A DNA stretch of 64,000 nucleotides. Source: Engelhardtia mirabilis. Its GTDB lineage: Bacteria; Planctomycetota; UBA1135; GCA-002686595. The stretch is from positions 4,960,001-5,024,000 of the forward strand of contig CP036296.1 in the NCBI GenBank assembly GCA_007751255.1, given 5' to 3'. The position numbers and the translations under genes are program-made. Under the pieces are notes generated by a model. It made no database searches, was not told the origin of the DNA, and was given only the letters and a program-made list of their open reading frames with translations. Positions 33,132 to 41,982 of the stretch are shown here, one piece after another. The first letter of the stretch is position 1. Each line of letters starts with the position of its first letter.

Positions 33132-35192
33132 TCACTCGCCGAGACCCAGGTGCTCGAGAAAGGCGTCGCTGTTCGGCTCCCGGCCGAGGAACTCGCGCAC
33201 CAGGTCGATCGCGTCGACCGTGCCCCCGCGGGCCAGGACCGTGTGCCGGTAGCGCTGACCCAACTCCGGATCGAGCAGGTCCCCGTCGGCGAAGGGAGTG
33301 AACATGTCCTGGGCGTAGACCAGCGACCACAGGTAGCCGTAGTAGCCCGCCTGGTAGCCGTTCAAGTGCCCGAAGGAAGCGTAGCCCAGCGACCCCTCGA
33401 CCCAGGGCAGCAGGCACGAGCGCGCGTAGACCTCGTGGGCCACCGCTGCGGTGTCGACGTCCCCGTCGGGGTCCATGTGGAACGCCATGTCCATCTGGCC
33501 CAGGTAGAGCTGGTACTCGTTGCTGTAGCCGGAGCCCAGGTTCTTGGCCGCGATCAGGCCCTCGAGCAATTCCGCAGGCAGGGGCTCGCCGGTCTCGTGG
33601 TGGCGCGCGAAGCGGTTCAACACGTCGGCGTTCCAGATCCAGTTCTCGAGCATCTGCGAGGGCGCCTCGACGAAGTCGCGCGCCACCTGGGTGCCGGCGA
33701 ACCAGGCCAGGTCCACGTCACTCAGGATCGAGTGCATGCAGTGCCCGAACTCGTGGAAGAAGGTCTCCACCTCGCCGTGGGTCAAGAGCGACGGTGCGTC
33801 GGCCGTGGGCTTGGTGAAGTTGCAGACCAGGGCCACCACCGGCAGCTCGACAGTGCCGTCCGGATGCACCTTGCGCAGGGTCAGCGGGAACTGGGCCGCG
33901 TGGCTGTACTTGCCCGGGCGCGGGTAGAGGTCGATGTAGAACTCGCCCAGCTTCTCGGCCGAGGCCGAGTCGAACACGTCGAACAGGCGCACGTCCGGGT
34001 GCCACAGGGGCCGCCCGCGCTCGGCGGCCAGCTCGGTGACCTCGACAAAGCGCAGGCCGAAGATCTCCTGGGTCAGGTCGAAGATGCCGCCCAGGACGGC
34101 CTCGATCGGGAAGTACTGCTGCACTTCGCGCTGGTCCACCGCGTAGTGCGTGCGCATCAAGTAGTCGTGGTAGAAGCTGCGATCCCAGGGGTTCAGCACG
34201 GCTTCGGGGTCCCCGGTGTCCTCGCGCTTGGCGGCGGTGTACTCCGCCACGTCCTCGATCGACTTGCGGCGCAGCTTGGGCGTCAGTTCCGCGTAGAAGG
34301 CCATCACCGTCTCCGGGTCCTTGGCCATGCGGACCTCGGTCTCGTAGTGCGCCGTGGTCGGGTAGCCCAGAAGTTGCGCGCGCTCGTGGCGCAGGGCGAT
34401 CATGCGCTCGATCACGCGCACGTTGGCCTCGCCGCCGCGGCGCGAGAAGGCCAGGGAGACCTTGTGCCGCGTCTCGGGCACCGTGCAGCGCTGGAAGATC
34501 GGCAGCACGCTGGGGTAGGCCATGTCGACCAGGTACAGGTCACTCGAGCGGGCGTAGCTCGCCAACACGTCCGCCGGCACGCCGGCCAGCTCGTCGGCCG
34601 TGAGCGCCACCAGGGTCTCGTCGCCGGCGATGTTCTCCTGAAACTCCTGCCCCACTTCGACCAGTTGGCGATCGAGCTCGCCCACGCGCGCGCGCTGCGC
34701 CTCGTCCAGCTCCATCCCCGCTCGACGGAAGTCGCGCAGGAACTCCGACAACAGGCGCGCGCGCTCGCCCTCCAGCGCCGGCTCGGTGTCGGCGTAGGCG
34801 CGCACGGCGTTGTAGAGGCCCTCGTTCAACATCAGTTCGTTGAACCAGTTCGACAGGGCCGCATCGACCTCGTTGCCCTCCGCGCGCACCGCCGGGTCGG
34901 GGTGCACGTCCTTCATGAAGCCCGTGAAGCGCACCTCGCGGAACAGGGTCGCGATGGTCGCGTCCACGGCGTCCAGGGTGTTCTCGAAGGTCCGCCGATC
35001 GTCGGGTAGGGCGGCGATGGTGTCGATCGAGGCCTTGGCCCGCTCGAAGGCCGCGGCCATGGACGGCTGGAGGTCGTCGGCCGCCGAGGCCATGGCGCGG
35101 GCCTCGGGCCCCTCCCCGACGGGAGTTCCGGCGCAGGCGGCCGCGAGGGCCAGGCTCGAGAGGATGAAGACGCGGGACAGGGGACGTCGCAT
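33132..35192 (-). CDS. M3-family zinc oligopeptidase, lipoprotein
   Basis: 686 residues. The ATG at 35192 gives a lipoprotein signal (MRRPLSRVFILSSLALAAAC) with L-A-A-A-C as lipobox; the frame is open much further upstream but without similarity. The large helical M3 domain includes A-R-M-A-like and R-F-L-x regions and the zinc site F-F-H-E-F-G-H-C-M-H (HEFGH at 480-484), with the third ligand expected at F-V-E-A-P-S-Q (about 507). M3 enzymes (oligopeptidase A, Dcp, thimet oligopeptidase) cleave short peptides. A lipoprotein form suggests periplasmic peptide trimming. It is divergent from the ECF sigma gene, with about 96 bp between starts. Confidence 0.95.
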   Translation of the reverse strand: MRRPLSRVFILSSLALAAACAGTPVGEGPEARAMASAADDLQPSMAAAFERAKASIDTIAALPDDRRTFENTLDAVDATIATLFREVRFTGFMKDVHPDPAVRAEGNEVDAALSNWFNELMLNEGLYNAVRAYADTEPALEGERARLLSEFLRDFRRAGMELDEAQRARVGELDRQLVEVGQEFQENIAGDETLVALTADELAGVPADVLASYARSSDLYLVDMAYPSVLPIFQRCTVPETRHKVSLAFSRRGGEANVRVIERMIALRHERAQLLGYPTTAHYETEVRMAKDPETVMAFYAELTPKLRRKSIEDVAEYTAAKREDTGDPEAVLNPWDRSFYHDYLMRTHYAVDQREVQQYFPIEAVLGGIFDLTQEIFGLRFVEVTELAAERGRPLWHPDVRLFDVFDSASAEKLGEFYIDLYPRPGKYSHAAQFPLTLRKVHPDGTVELPVVALVCNFTKPTADAPSLLTHGEVETFFHEFGHCMHSILSDVDLAWFAGTQVARDFVEAPSQMLENWIWNADVLNRFARHHETGEPLPAELLEGLIAAKNLGSGYSNEYQLYLGQMDMAFHMDPDGDVDTAAVAHEVYARSCLLPWVEGSLGYASFGHLNGYQAGYYGYLWSLVYAQDMFTPFADGDLLDPELGQRYRHTVLARGGTVDAIDLVREFLGREPNSDAFLEHLGLGE

Positions 35193-35288
35193 GGCAGGTG
35201 GAGACGGGGGGCCTGGACGAGAGTGAGTGGGAGGCGGTGCTCCGCGAGGGACGATTCTAGGCGGCCCTCGCGCAGCGCCAGCGGGGCC

Positions 35289-36011
35289 ATGGACGGCCCC
35301 CGGCGGAATTCGCCGCTCGGCGCGAAGGATTCGCGGCGGCAGGGTCACGTTGGAGGGGTGCAGCCCCCCGCCCCCACTCCTGGCGCGTCCCCGGACTCGC
35401 CCGCAGCCGCGCCGGACGCGACCCACGCCGATGACCTGCGCCTGCGGGACGCGGTCGTCGGTGGCGATGCCCAGGCCGCCGAGGACCTGTTCCGGCGCCA
35501 CTTCGACGCCCTGCACGACTTCGTGCACTTCCGCGCCGGATCCGACCGGGGCGCCGTGGAGGACCTGGTCCAGGAGACTTTCCTGGTCGCTCTGGATCGC
35601 CTGGATCGCTACGACGGGCGCTCGTCCCTGCACACGTGGATGTGCGGCATCGCCAAGAACAAGCTGCGCGAGCTGCGCCGGCGGCGGCGACCGCGGCCGA
35701 TCGCGGACTTGCTCGAGGAGGCCGACGACGAGATCGACGCGATCCTGAGCCGGATCCACCACGAGGAGCTGCCCGAGTCCGTCCTGGAGCGCGCCGAGAC
35801 CGCCGAGCTGGTTGGCGCGACCCTCTCGTCCCTGCCGCCCGACTACCGCGAGGCCCTCACGGCCAAGTACGTCGACGGGCTCAGCGTGCGCGAGATCGGG
35901 GCCCGAGGCGGGCGCAGCGAGAAGGCCACCGAGTCCCTGCTCACGCGCTCGCGCACCGCGTTCGGACGGGTCTTCTCACTGCTCGCCAACCGGCGGGGAG
36001 GGCTGGCGTGA
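35289..36011 (+). CDS. ECF RNA polymerase sigma factor
   Basis: About 240 residues from the ATG at 35289. Region 2 is E-D-L-V-Q-E-T-F-L-V-A-L-D-R-L (-10 recognition), and region 4 is the helix-turn-helix around L-P-P-D-Y-R-E-A-L and L-S-V-R-E-I-G-A. Start choice is uncertain: a GTG at 35358, directly after GGAGG, would give 217 residues beginning V-Q-P-P-A-P and still keep region 2. The stop overlaps the start of the next gene by 1 bp (TGATG), so sigma factor and membrane partner are translationally coupled, as with sigma/anti-sigma pairs. Which genes it controls is unknown. Confidence 0.92.
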   Translation: MDGPRRNSPLGAKDSRRQGHVGGVQPPAPTPGASPDSPAAAPDATHADDLRLRDAVVGGDAQAAEDLFRRHFDALHDFVHFRAGSDRGAVEDLVQETFLVALDRLDRYDGRSSLHTWMCGIAKNKLRELRRRRRPRPIADLLEEADDEIDAILSRIHHEELPESVLERAETAELVGATLSSLPPDYREALTAKYVDGLSVREIGARGGRSEKATESLLTRSRTAFGRVFSLLANRRGGLA

Positions 36012-38254
36012 TGGCTCGGGGCGCATCTGGCGATGGGGATCGGCGCGGGGGCGACGTCCTGGAGCGCAACGTGGAGCGGCTGCTGCGGCGCGCCTGGCGG
36101 CCCGTCGAGGTCAGCCCCGACTTTCGCGCGTCGCTCGAGCGGCGCTTCGTGGAGCGTGCGGCCCAGCGCTGGGCGCCGGTGGTCGAACGGCCGCGGTACT
36201 CCGCCGTGGGCTGGGCGATCCTCGCAGCGGCGGCGGCCCTGGCCCTGCTGCTGGGTGCTGGCGCGCTGCTCGATGGCGCGGCGGCTCCGGGGGGCGTGGG
36301 CTCCGGGAACGACCTGGCCCTCTCCGACCCGGGGTCGACCCTTGGCGACGGACAGTCCGCGGGCTCGCCCGCGGAGGCTGCCGACGAGGCTGACGAGATC
36401 GGCTCGCCCCGGGACTTCCTCGCGGGCCTGCTCGACTCCGTGGGCGACCGACGGCGCCTGCCGGCGATCCCGGGGATCAACGCCGACGGCGCCGACGAAG
36501 CGACCGATGCCGCCAGCGGGGAGGCCGAGGATCCGGCTCGTCTGTCGATCGAGCTCTCGCTGCCCCAGGGTGGCCCGCAGCCCTCGTCGGTGCGTGCGGT
36601 GCTTCTGCGCTCGGCCCAGCTCCCGGACGTCGTCGACCCGATTCTGCTGCCGGCTTGGGGCGGCGACGAGGGCTCCGAAGCGCCGGACACGACGCGCCGC
36701 CGGACCTTCTCCGAGTTGGACGCCGGCCGCCACACCCTGCACGTCTTCGCCGGGGGCTATGCGCCCTGGCGCGGCGAGGTGGATCTGCGGCCCGGCGGAC
36801 TGTTGGAGGTCGACGTGCAGCTCGAACTCGGCGGCAGAGCCCGGGGCGAGGTGCTGGACGCCGCGACCGGCGCGCCGATCGAGGGCGCTCTGATCCTCAG
36901 CGAGGAGGACCTCCCGCTGCAGGTGATCGACGCCGGGCTAGACCGCGAGCGCGACCGCGAGGTCCCCGCAGTCGTCGCCCGCAGCGACGCCGCCGGTGCC
37001 TTCGAACTCGCGCCCCTCTCGACTGGCAAGCACCGCCTGCGCGCGACAGCTCCCGGCCACGCGCCGGTCTGGATCGAGGTCGAGATCGGCGCGCGGGCCG
37101 CGGAGGACCTGCGCTTCGAGCTGCCGGCCGGCGGCACCGTCTTCGGTCGCACGGCGGACGAGTTCGGTCGGCCCCGCGTCGGCGCCGTGGTCGTCTCGAG
37201 CTACTTCGAATCACCGGGCGGCACGCGCAAGGGCTTCTACGGCGCGGCCATCACCGACGAGCGCGGCGAGTACCGCATCGACGGCCTGCCCGCCGGGATC
37301 CACGTGGTGCTGCTGTTCGAGACCAGCGAGCCCGAGGCGCCCTCGGCCATGTTGCCGCTGGTGCTGCCAGCGGGCGGCCAGCGGCGGGTGGACTTCGTTC
37401 CGCATGACAACGGTGTCGCTTTGAGCGGGATCGTCGTCGACGCCCTGGGCGCTCCACTCGCGGGCCACGTGATCACCCTCAGTCGCAGCCACGTCCTGGA
37501 ATCGGACGCTGCCGTGGGCGACGACGACGGGATCGCTTCCTGGTCGGCGGTGACCACCGATGGCGAGGGCCGCTTCCGCTTCGAGCGCGTCGCTCCGGGC
37601 GAGTACGCCCTCTACGGCGCACCCAAGGCCGGGTCCGAGATGGTCCTGTACGACGAGGTCGATCTGCGCGCAGGCCTCGACCGAAGCGTACGCATGTCGG
37701 TGGGTTCGGCCTCCCTGGGCGGGCGCGTCACCGCCGCCGACGACGGCAGCCCGGTGCCCGACTCGACCCTGCTCCTGTTGTGCGACGACGACCGGGGCCG
37801 CCTGGTCTTCGCCGGGCGCCAGCTCACCGGCGCTGACGGCCGCTTCGCCTTCGACGGTGTCCGACCGCGGGACTATCGCCTGCTGGTCGTGCCCGCGCGC
37901 CCGGACCTGGCGGCGACCCTGGTCGAGGATGTGCGGGTGGAACTCGGCGTCGAGCGGACGACGCTGGAACTCACGCTCGAACCCGGCGGCACGATCGAGG
38001 TCGAGTGCCGCGACCTCGAGGGCCGACCGATCGCCGACGTCGACGTGGACCTGATCGACGCCGGGGGTCTCGAGGTCTTCGACGACGGCCGGTTCCGGAC
38101 CGGTCCCGACGGGCTGTCGGTGATTGAAAGTGTCGCGGACGGCCGCTGGACCGTGCGTGTGCAGGCGCCGGGCTTCGCCCGCGCGGAACGAACCATCCTC
38201 GCCGTCGCCGGCCAGACCCGGCGGGTGGAGGTCACCCTTGTCCTGGATGAATAG
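36011..38254 (+). CDS. Large single-pass membrane protein with CarboxypepD_reg-type repeats (putative sigma-factor partner)
   Basis: 747 residues. The cytoplasmic N-terminus (about 1-60) is helical and resembles an anti-sigma or zinc-less sigma-binding segment (V-L-E-R-N-V-E-R-L-L-R-R). One membrane helix follows (about 62-85, I-L-A-A-A-A-A-L-A-L-L-L-G). Outside are an acidic linker and about five beta-sandwich repeats of carboxypeptidase-regulatory type, marked by G-x-V-x-D-x-x-G-x-P and D-x-x-G-x-F/Y-R-I-D-G-L-P patterns. The layout suggests a signal-sensing or surface protein that releases the sigma factor, but no zinc-binding ASD motif is seen. The overlap with the upstream sigma gene (1 bp) and the downstream TPR gene (8 bp) supports an operon. 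Confidence 0.82.
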   Translation: MARGASGDGDRRGGDVLERNVERLLRRAWRPVEVSPDFRASLERRFVERAAQRWAPVVERPRYSAVGWAILAAAAALALLLGAGALLDGAAAPGGVGSGNDLALSDPGSTLGDGQSAGSPAEAADEADEIGSPRDFLAGLLDSVGDRRRLPAIPGINADGADEATDAASGEAEDPARLSIELSLPQGGPQPSSVRAVLLRSAQLPDVVDPILLPAWGGDEGSEAPDTTRRRTFSELDAGRHTLHVFAGGYAPWRGEVDLRPGGLLEVDVQLELGGRARGEVLDAATGAPIEGALILSEEDLPLQVIDAGLDRERDREVPAVVARSDAAGAFELAPLSTGKHRLRATAPGHAPVWIEVEIGARAAEDLRFELPAGGTVFGRTADEFGRPRVGAVVVSSYFESPGGTRKGFYGAAITDERGEYRIDGLPAGIHVVLLFETSEPEAPSAMLPLVLPAGGQRRVDFVPHDNGVALSGIVVDALGAPLAGHVITLSRSHVLESDAAVGDDDGIASWSAVTTDGEGRFRFERVAPGEYALYGAPKAGSEMVLYDEVDLRAGLDRSVRMSVGSASLGGRVTAADDGSPVPDSTLLLLCDDDRGRLVFAGRQLTGADGRFAFDGVRPRDYRLLVVPARPDLAATLVEDVRVELGVERTTLELTLEPGGTIEVECRDLEGRPIADVDVDLIDAGGLEVFDDGRFRTGPDGLSVIESVADGRWTVRVQAPGFARAERTILAVAGQTRRVEVTLVLDE

Positions 38255-39146
38255 ACCCATGAATCCCCTCTCGATCCTCGGTTTGGGCGCGTTGACCGGC
38301 GGCCTGGCCGCGGCCGGCGTCGTGCTGGTCCTGCGCCCCAGCCCCGTGGTGGAGTCCAGCTCCCCCGACGAATCGGTTCTCGCACTGCGCGCCATCGAGC
38401 AGCGGCTGGGTGCGATGGAGTCCGCCCAAGCCGAGCGCGACGCGGCCTTCGCGTCGCTCGAGGCCCGGGTCGACATGCGCCTGGCGTCGGCCGCCCGTCA
38501 GGTCGTGCCCGTCGCGACGGCGGGGCCGGCTTCCGCCGACGAGCCCGCGGCGGGGCTCGCGCCGCCCGCGGTCGCCGTCGACAGCGAGGCCGCCGTCGAC
38601 GCGCTCATGGCGCAGATCCTCGCCGCGAACTTCGGCGACGTGGAGACGGCCGAGCTGTGGAAGCGCGCCATCGACGAGGGCCTGATCGACGAGCTGGTGG
38701 CGCGCTTCGAAGCCCGCGCGGCGGCCGACCCCGACAACCCGGACGCCCAGGTGGAGCTCGGCGGCGCCTACATCCAGAAGATCCAGGAGGTCGGCAACTC
38801 GCCCCTGGCCGGGGTCTGGGCCACCAAGGCCGACGGAGCCTTCGACCGGGCCCTGGAGCTGGACGAGGACCACTGGGGCGCGCGCATGTCGAAGGCCGTC
38901 TCGCTCTCCTTCTGGCCGCCGATCTTCGGCAAGCAAGCGGAGGCCGTGAACCAGTTCGAAGTGCTGATCGACAAGCAGAAGCAGATGCCCCTCGACCCCA
39001 GTCACGAACAGCCCTACCTGCTGCTCGGCAATCTCTACTGGCAGCGCGGCGACTCGGCCAAGGCGCTCGCGATCTGGGAGGAGGGCCTGGGTTTCTTCCC
39101 GGGCTCGAAGGACCTCAGCGGCGCCCTCGCCAACCACCACGACTGA
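38247..39146 (+). CDS. Membrane-anchored TPR protein
   Basis: About 299 residues. The ATG at 38247 overlaps the end of the previous gene by 8 bp; ATG at 38259 would remove four residues. An N-terminal membrane segment (about 9-30, A-L-T-G-G-L-A-A-A-G-V-V-L-V-L) is followed by a coiled-coil stretch (R-L-G-A-M-E-S-A-Q-A-E-R-D) and then TPR-like helices from about residue 150: Q-V-E-L-G-G-A-Y-I-Q-K-I, A-F-D-R-A-L-E-L-D-E-D-H, L-L-L-G-N-L-Y-W-Q-R-G-D. TPR units usually hold partners together. As the third gene of the sigma operon it may link sensing to the envelope; that is inference. Confidence 0.82.
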   Translation: MNRPMNPLSILGLGALTGGLAAAGVVLVLRPSPVVESSSPDESVLALRAIEQRLGAMESAQAERDAAFASLEARVDMRLASAARQVVPVATAGPASADEPAAGLAPPAVAVDSEAAVDALMAQILAANFGDVETAELWKRAIDEGLIDELVARFEARAAADPDNPDAQVELGGAYIQKIQEVGNSPLAGVWATKADGAFDRALELDEDHWGARMSKAVSLSFWPPIFGKQAEAVNQFEVLIDKQKQMPLDPSHEQPYLLLGNLYWQRGDSAKALAIWEEGLGFFPGSKDLSGALANHHD

Positions 39147-39155
39147 GATTCCCGG

Positions 39156-39190
39156 CGCGGCTGCCCCCCCGCGACGGGGGGGCGGCCGCG
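39156..39190. terminator. Hairpin between convergent genes
   Basis: GCCCCCCC (39163-39170) pairs with GGGGGGGC (39176-39183). CGCGGC and GCCGCG (39156-39161, 39185-39190) extend the stem past one bulged base on each side. It lies exactly in the 50-bp gap between two converging genes, so it can end both transcripts, though no U-tract is present. Confidence 0.5.
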
Positions 39191-39196
39191 GCTCGC

Positions 39197-41836
39197 TCAC
39201 TGGCCGTAGCGCACGCGGAGGGCGTTGCTCAGGGTCAAGCCACCCGGACCCGCCGGGTCGACGACGAGGACCTGCTTGAAGAGCTCGAAGCCCGCGAAGC
39301 TCGGCGGCACGGAGAAGGGGAACTGGAACTGCCCGGCGCCCGGCGCGCCGAGCGATCCCGAGAGCACCTGGACGATGGGCGGGAAGAAGTCGCCGATCAG
39401 GACCGTGAGCCCCGGCGCGGGGAAGTCCGCGAGCAGGGCTGCGCTGGTCCCGTAGAAGTAGAACGCGGGCGCGCCACCGGTCCCGTTGACCAGGCGCGTC
39501 GTGACCGTCTCGCCCACCACCGGTACGCCGTCGTAGCCCAACAGGGGAGTCCAACCGCCGGTGCCAGTGGCCCCGGACCCGTACTGCTCCGTGAGCGGCG
39601 CCGTCGCGCCTTGGACCGTCCGCCCGAGGTAGAGGTGCTGGCCCGCCAGGTCCACGTCGCCGTCCGCATCCAGGTCCGCGACGAGGCGGGTGTAGGGCAC
39701 CGCGAAGCAACGCTGCGGCTCGAAGCCAAGGGGACTGGCGGTGGGGATCCCACGGTAGACGCCGAGGGTGCCGTCCACGCTCGCGACGGACGGATTCAGC
39801 AGGTCGAGGGTGCCGTCCCCGTCCACGTCGGCGGCGTAGTACTCCGAACCGAAGCTGGTGCTGGGGCAGGCCGCGCCGGTCGCGAGGAGTTGCTCTGCGC
39901 CGAAGCTGCCGCCCTGGTTGAGGCGCCCGACCAGGAGGTCCGCGCCACCGGTCTCGATTCGGCGCGCTACGAGGTCCGGGTCGCCGTCCCCGTCCAGGTC
40001 GACGAGGTCCACCGTGGTCGCGCTGATCAGGAGCTCGCTCGCGAACCTGCCGCCACCTTGGTTCCGCAGCAGCGAGAAGAGAGCCGAGGGCGTGCCGTTG
40101 GTGCCGCGCGTGACGAGGTCCGCGAGACCGTCCCCGTCGACGTCCACGACCTCCTGCAAGTAGGCGTCGGCGATGGCTTGGATCGGCCCGAAGCCCCCGG
40201 CGCCGTCGCCCGCCGACCAGTAGATCGTCGGGAGCTGGAAGGCGCCGAGGAGCGCCTGCAGCAGGTCGAGCCGACCGTCGCCGTCCACGTCCAAGAGGCC
40301 CTCTTCCTGGGCCACCAGTGGCAGCGGCACGGTCGACGTCGCGGCGGGGTCCTCGGTCCAGGTCCCAGGCGCGGTCTGGCGCAACAGGACCCGCCGCACG
40401 AAGGCCGGGGGAATGAAGGGGTGCGGGGTCGCTCCGACGTTGCAGACGAACTCCAGCCGACCGTCCCCGTCGAAGTCCGCCGGTCCGACAGCCGCCGTGA
40501 ATTGCTCGTTGGGCGCCAGTCCGGGGAACGACGGATCCGCCGGCGCGAATTCCGCTGACGCGTCGTTCTCGAGCAGCGCGAGATCGCCGGCGTAGACCGC
40601 CTGGTCGAAGCCCGGCGCGAGCAGGTCGAGGTCGCCGTCGCCGTCGAGATCGAAGGCCCGGTCGACGTGGTCCAAGAAGGCGTCCGGGCCGAGGTCGAAG
40701 GTGCCGTCCCCCACCATCAGGCGCCCCGCGGCCAGGTAGTCGGCCAGGCCGTCCCCGCTCGCGTCGGCGACGGCCACCGGCGCGTTCAAGGTCGGCACCG
40801 AGGCCGCGACCGCGAAGCTCCCGCCCAGGTTCTCGAACATGCCCCGCGGCCCGACCGCGTCGGAGTCCCCGTCGCCGTCCCAGTCGCCCGTGGCCACGAC
40901 CAAGCCATCGAGCTCGCCAAAGAAGCTGGCGGGGGTCAGTTGGAGCGATCCGCTCCCATCGTTCCGCAGCCACTGCAGCGCCGAGCCGAAGCCCTGGGGT
41001 CCGGCGGACGCGGACAACACGTCCAGGTCGCCGTCGCCCTCGCGGTCGCCCAGGTGCAGCTCCGTGCTCACGAAGGCGCCCAGGCCCGTCGCGACCGGAG
41101 CGAGGAGTTGACCCGCGTTCGAGGTGAAGACCAGCGCCTTGGACTGCGAGGCCTCGAGCGCGGCGACGACGACGTCCGCGCGCCCATCACCGGTCAGGTC
41201 GCCGCAGATCAGGGGCACGCCGAACGTGTTCAGGAAGGACCCGAAGGACTGGGACGGGCCGGGTACGAGCTGGGCCCCGTCCCAGTCCCAGGGGGTCAGG
41301 GTCCAGACGCCCGAGGCCTCCGTCAGCACCGAGACCACCTCGTCGTCGCCGTCCCCGTCCAGGTCACCGGCCGCCAGGTAGGTGTATTCGGGGTGGGTCT
41401 GCGGCGCGAGCGGCGCCGTCCCTGACTCGACGAACGGACCCGTCGGAGCGCTCCACAGGGCGACAACCAGGACGCCCGAGGCAGGCGTCTCGCCACCGCG
41501 CGCGACGCAATCGAGGTCCCCGTCCCCGTCCAGGTCGGCGAGGACGGCCCGCGAGATCGCAGCGATCGAGGGCACCGACATCTGCACCGGCGCGAGGAGG
41601 TCGCCGTCCCCGTCGTTGAGGGAGAGTCGGATCGACCCGGCCGATGTCTCGAACCGATCCAGGTCCCCGTCCCCGTCCACATCGCCGAGCTGGTGCCCCA
41701 CGTCGAGCAGGGGCTGGAGGGGCACGGCGCCGAAGAGCCGGGGCGCCCTGAAATGATCTCGAGCGGCGAGGGGCGCGGAGAGGACGGGAAAGGCGACCGC
41801 CAGGGTCGCGAGCCGGAGCGACGTGGTTCGGGGCAT
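39197..41836 (-). CDS. Secreted FG-GAP/VCBS-repeat protein with C-terminal module
   Basis: 879 residues from the ATG at 41836 (signal M-P-R-T-T-S-L-R-L-A-T-L-A-V-A-F to about 33); a Met six codons upstream is possible but less good. Nearly all of residues 40-740 are repeats with the calcium motif D-x-D-x-D-G-x-x-D (for example D-V-D-G-D-G-D-L-D), typical of FG-GAP/VCBS propellers, at least ten blades. The last 130 residues are a variant of the shared beta module, with V-P-V-V-G-E-T-V-T-T-R-L, F-Y-F-Y-G-T-S and a final R-V-R-Y-G-Q. Surface scaffold or carbohydrate-associated role is likely. It converges with the TPR gene across a 50-bp gap. Confidence 0.88.
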   Translation of the reverse strand: MPRTTSLRLATLAVAFPVLSAPLAARDHFRAPRLFGAVPLQPLLDVGHQLGDVDGDGDLDRFETSAGSIRLSLNDGDGDLLAPVQMSVPSIAAISRAVLADLDGDGDLDCVARGGETPASGVLVVALWSAPTGPFVESGTAPLAPQTHPEYTYLAAGDLDGDGDDEVVSVLTEASGVWTLTPWDWDGAQLVPGPSQSFGSFLNTFGVPLICGDLTGDGRADVVVAALEASQSKALVFTSNAGQLLAPVATGLGAFVSTELHLGDREGDGDLDVLSASAGPQGFGSALQWLRNDGSGSLQLTPASFFGELDGLVVATGDWDGDGDSDAVGPRGMFENLGGSFAVAASVPTLNAPVAVADASGDGLADYLAAGRLMVGDGTFDLGPDAFLDHVDRAFDLDGDGDLDLLAPGFDQAVYAGDLALLENDASAEFAPADPSFPGLAPNEQFTAAVGPADFDGDGRLEFVCNVGATPHPFIPPAFVRRVLLRQTAPGTWTEDPAATSTVPLPLVAQEEGLLDVDGDGRLDLLQALLGAFQLPTIYWSAGDGAGGFGPIQAIADAYLQEVVDVDGDGLADLVTRGTNGTPSALFSLLRNQGGGRFASELLISATTVDLVDLDGDGDPDLVARRIETGGADLLVGRLNQGGSFGAEQLLATGAACPSTSFGSEYYAADVDGDGTLDLLNPSVASVDGTLGVYRGIPTASPLGFEPQRCFAVPYTRLVADLDADGDVDLAGQHLYLGRTVQGATAPLTEQYGSGATGTGGWTPLLGYDGVPVVGETVTTRLVNGTGGAPAFYFYGTSAALLADFPAPGLTVLIGDFFPPIVQVLSGSLGAPGAGQFQFPFSVPPSFAGFELFKQVLVVDPAGPGGLTLSNALRVRYGQ

Positions 41837-41982
41837 GGATCTCACCGGAAGCAAGGATGCGGGTTGGGTGGAAGCACAATTCGCCGGGGGTGATGCTCGC
41901 CGGGTGGGTCGCTTTCAGAAATCTGACATCCGGCCTCGGCCCGGGCCCCATCACCGGTTCCCGGGGCCCCCTCTCGGACGAC

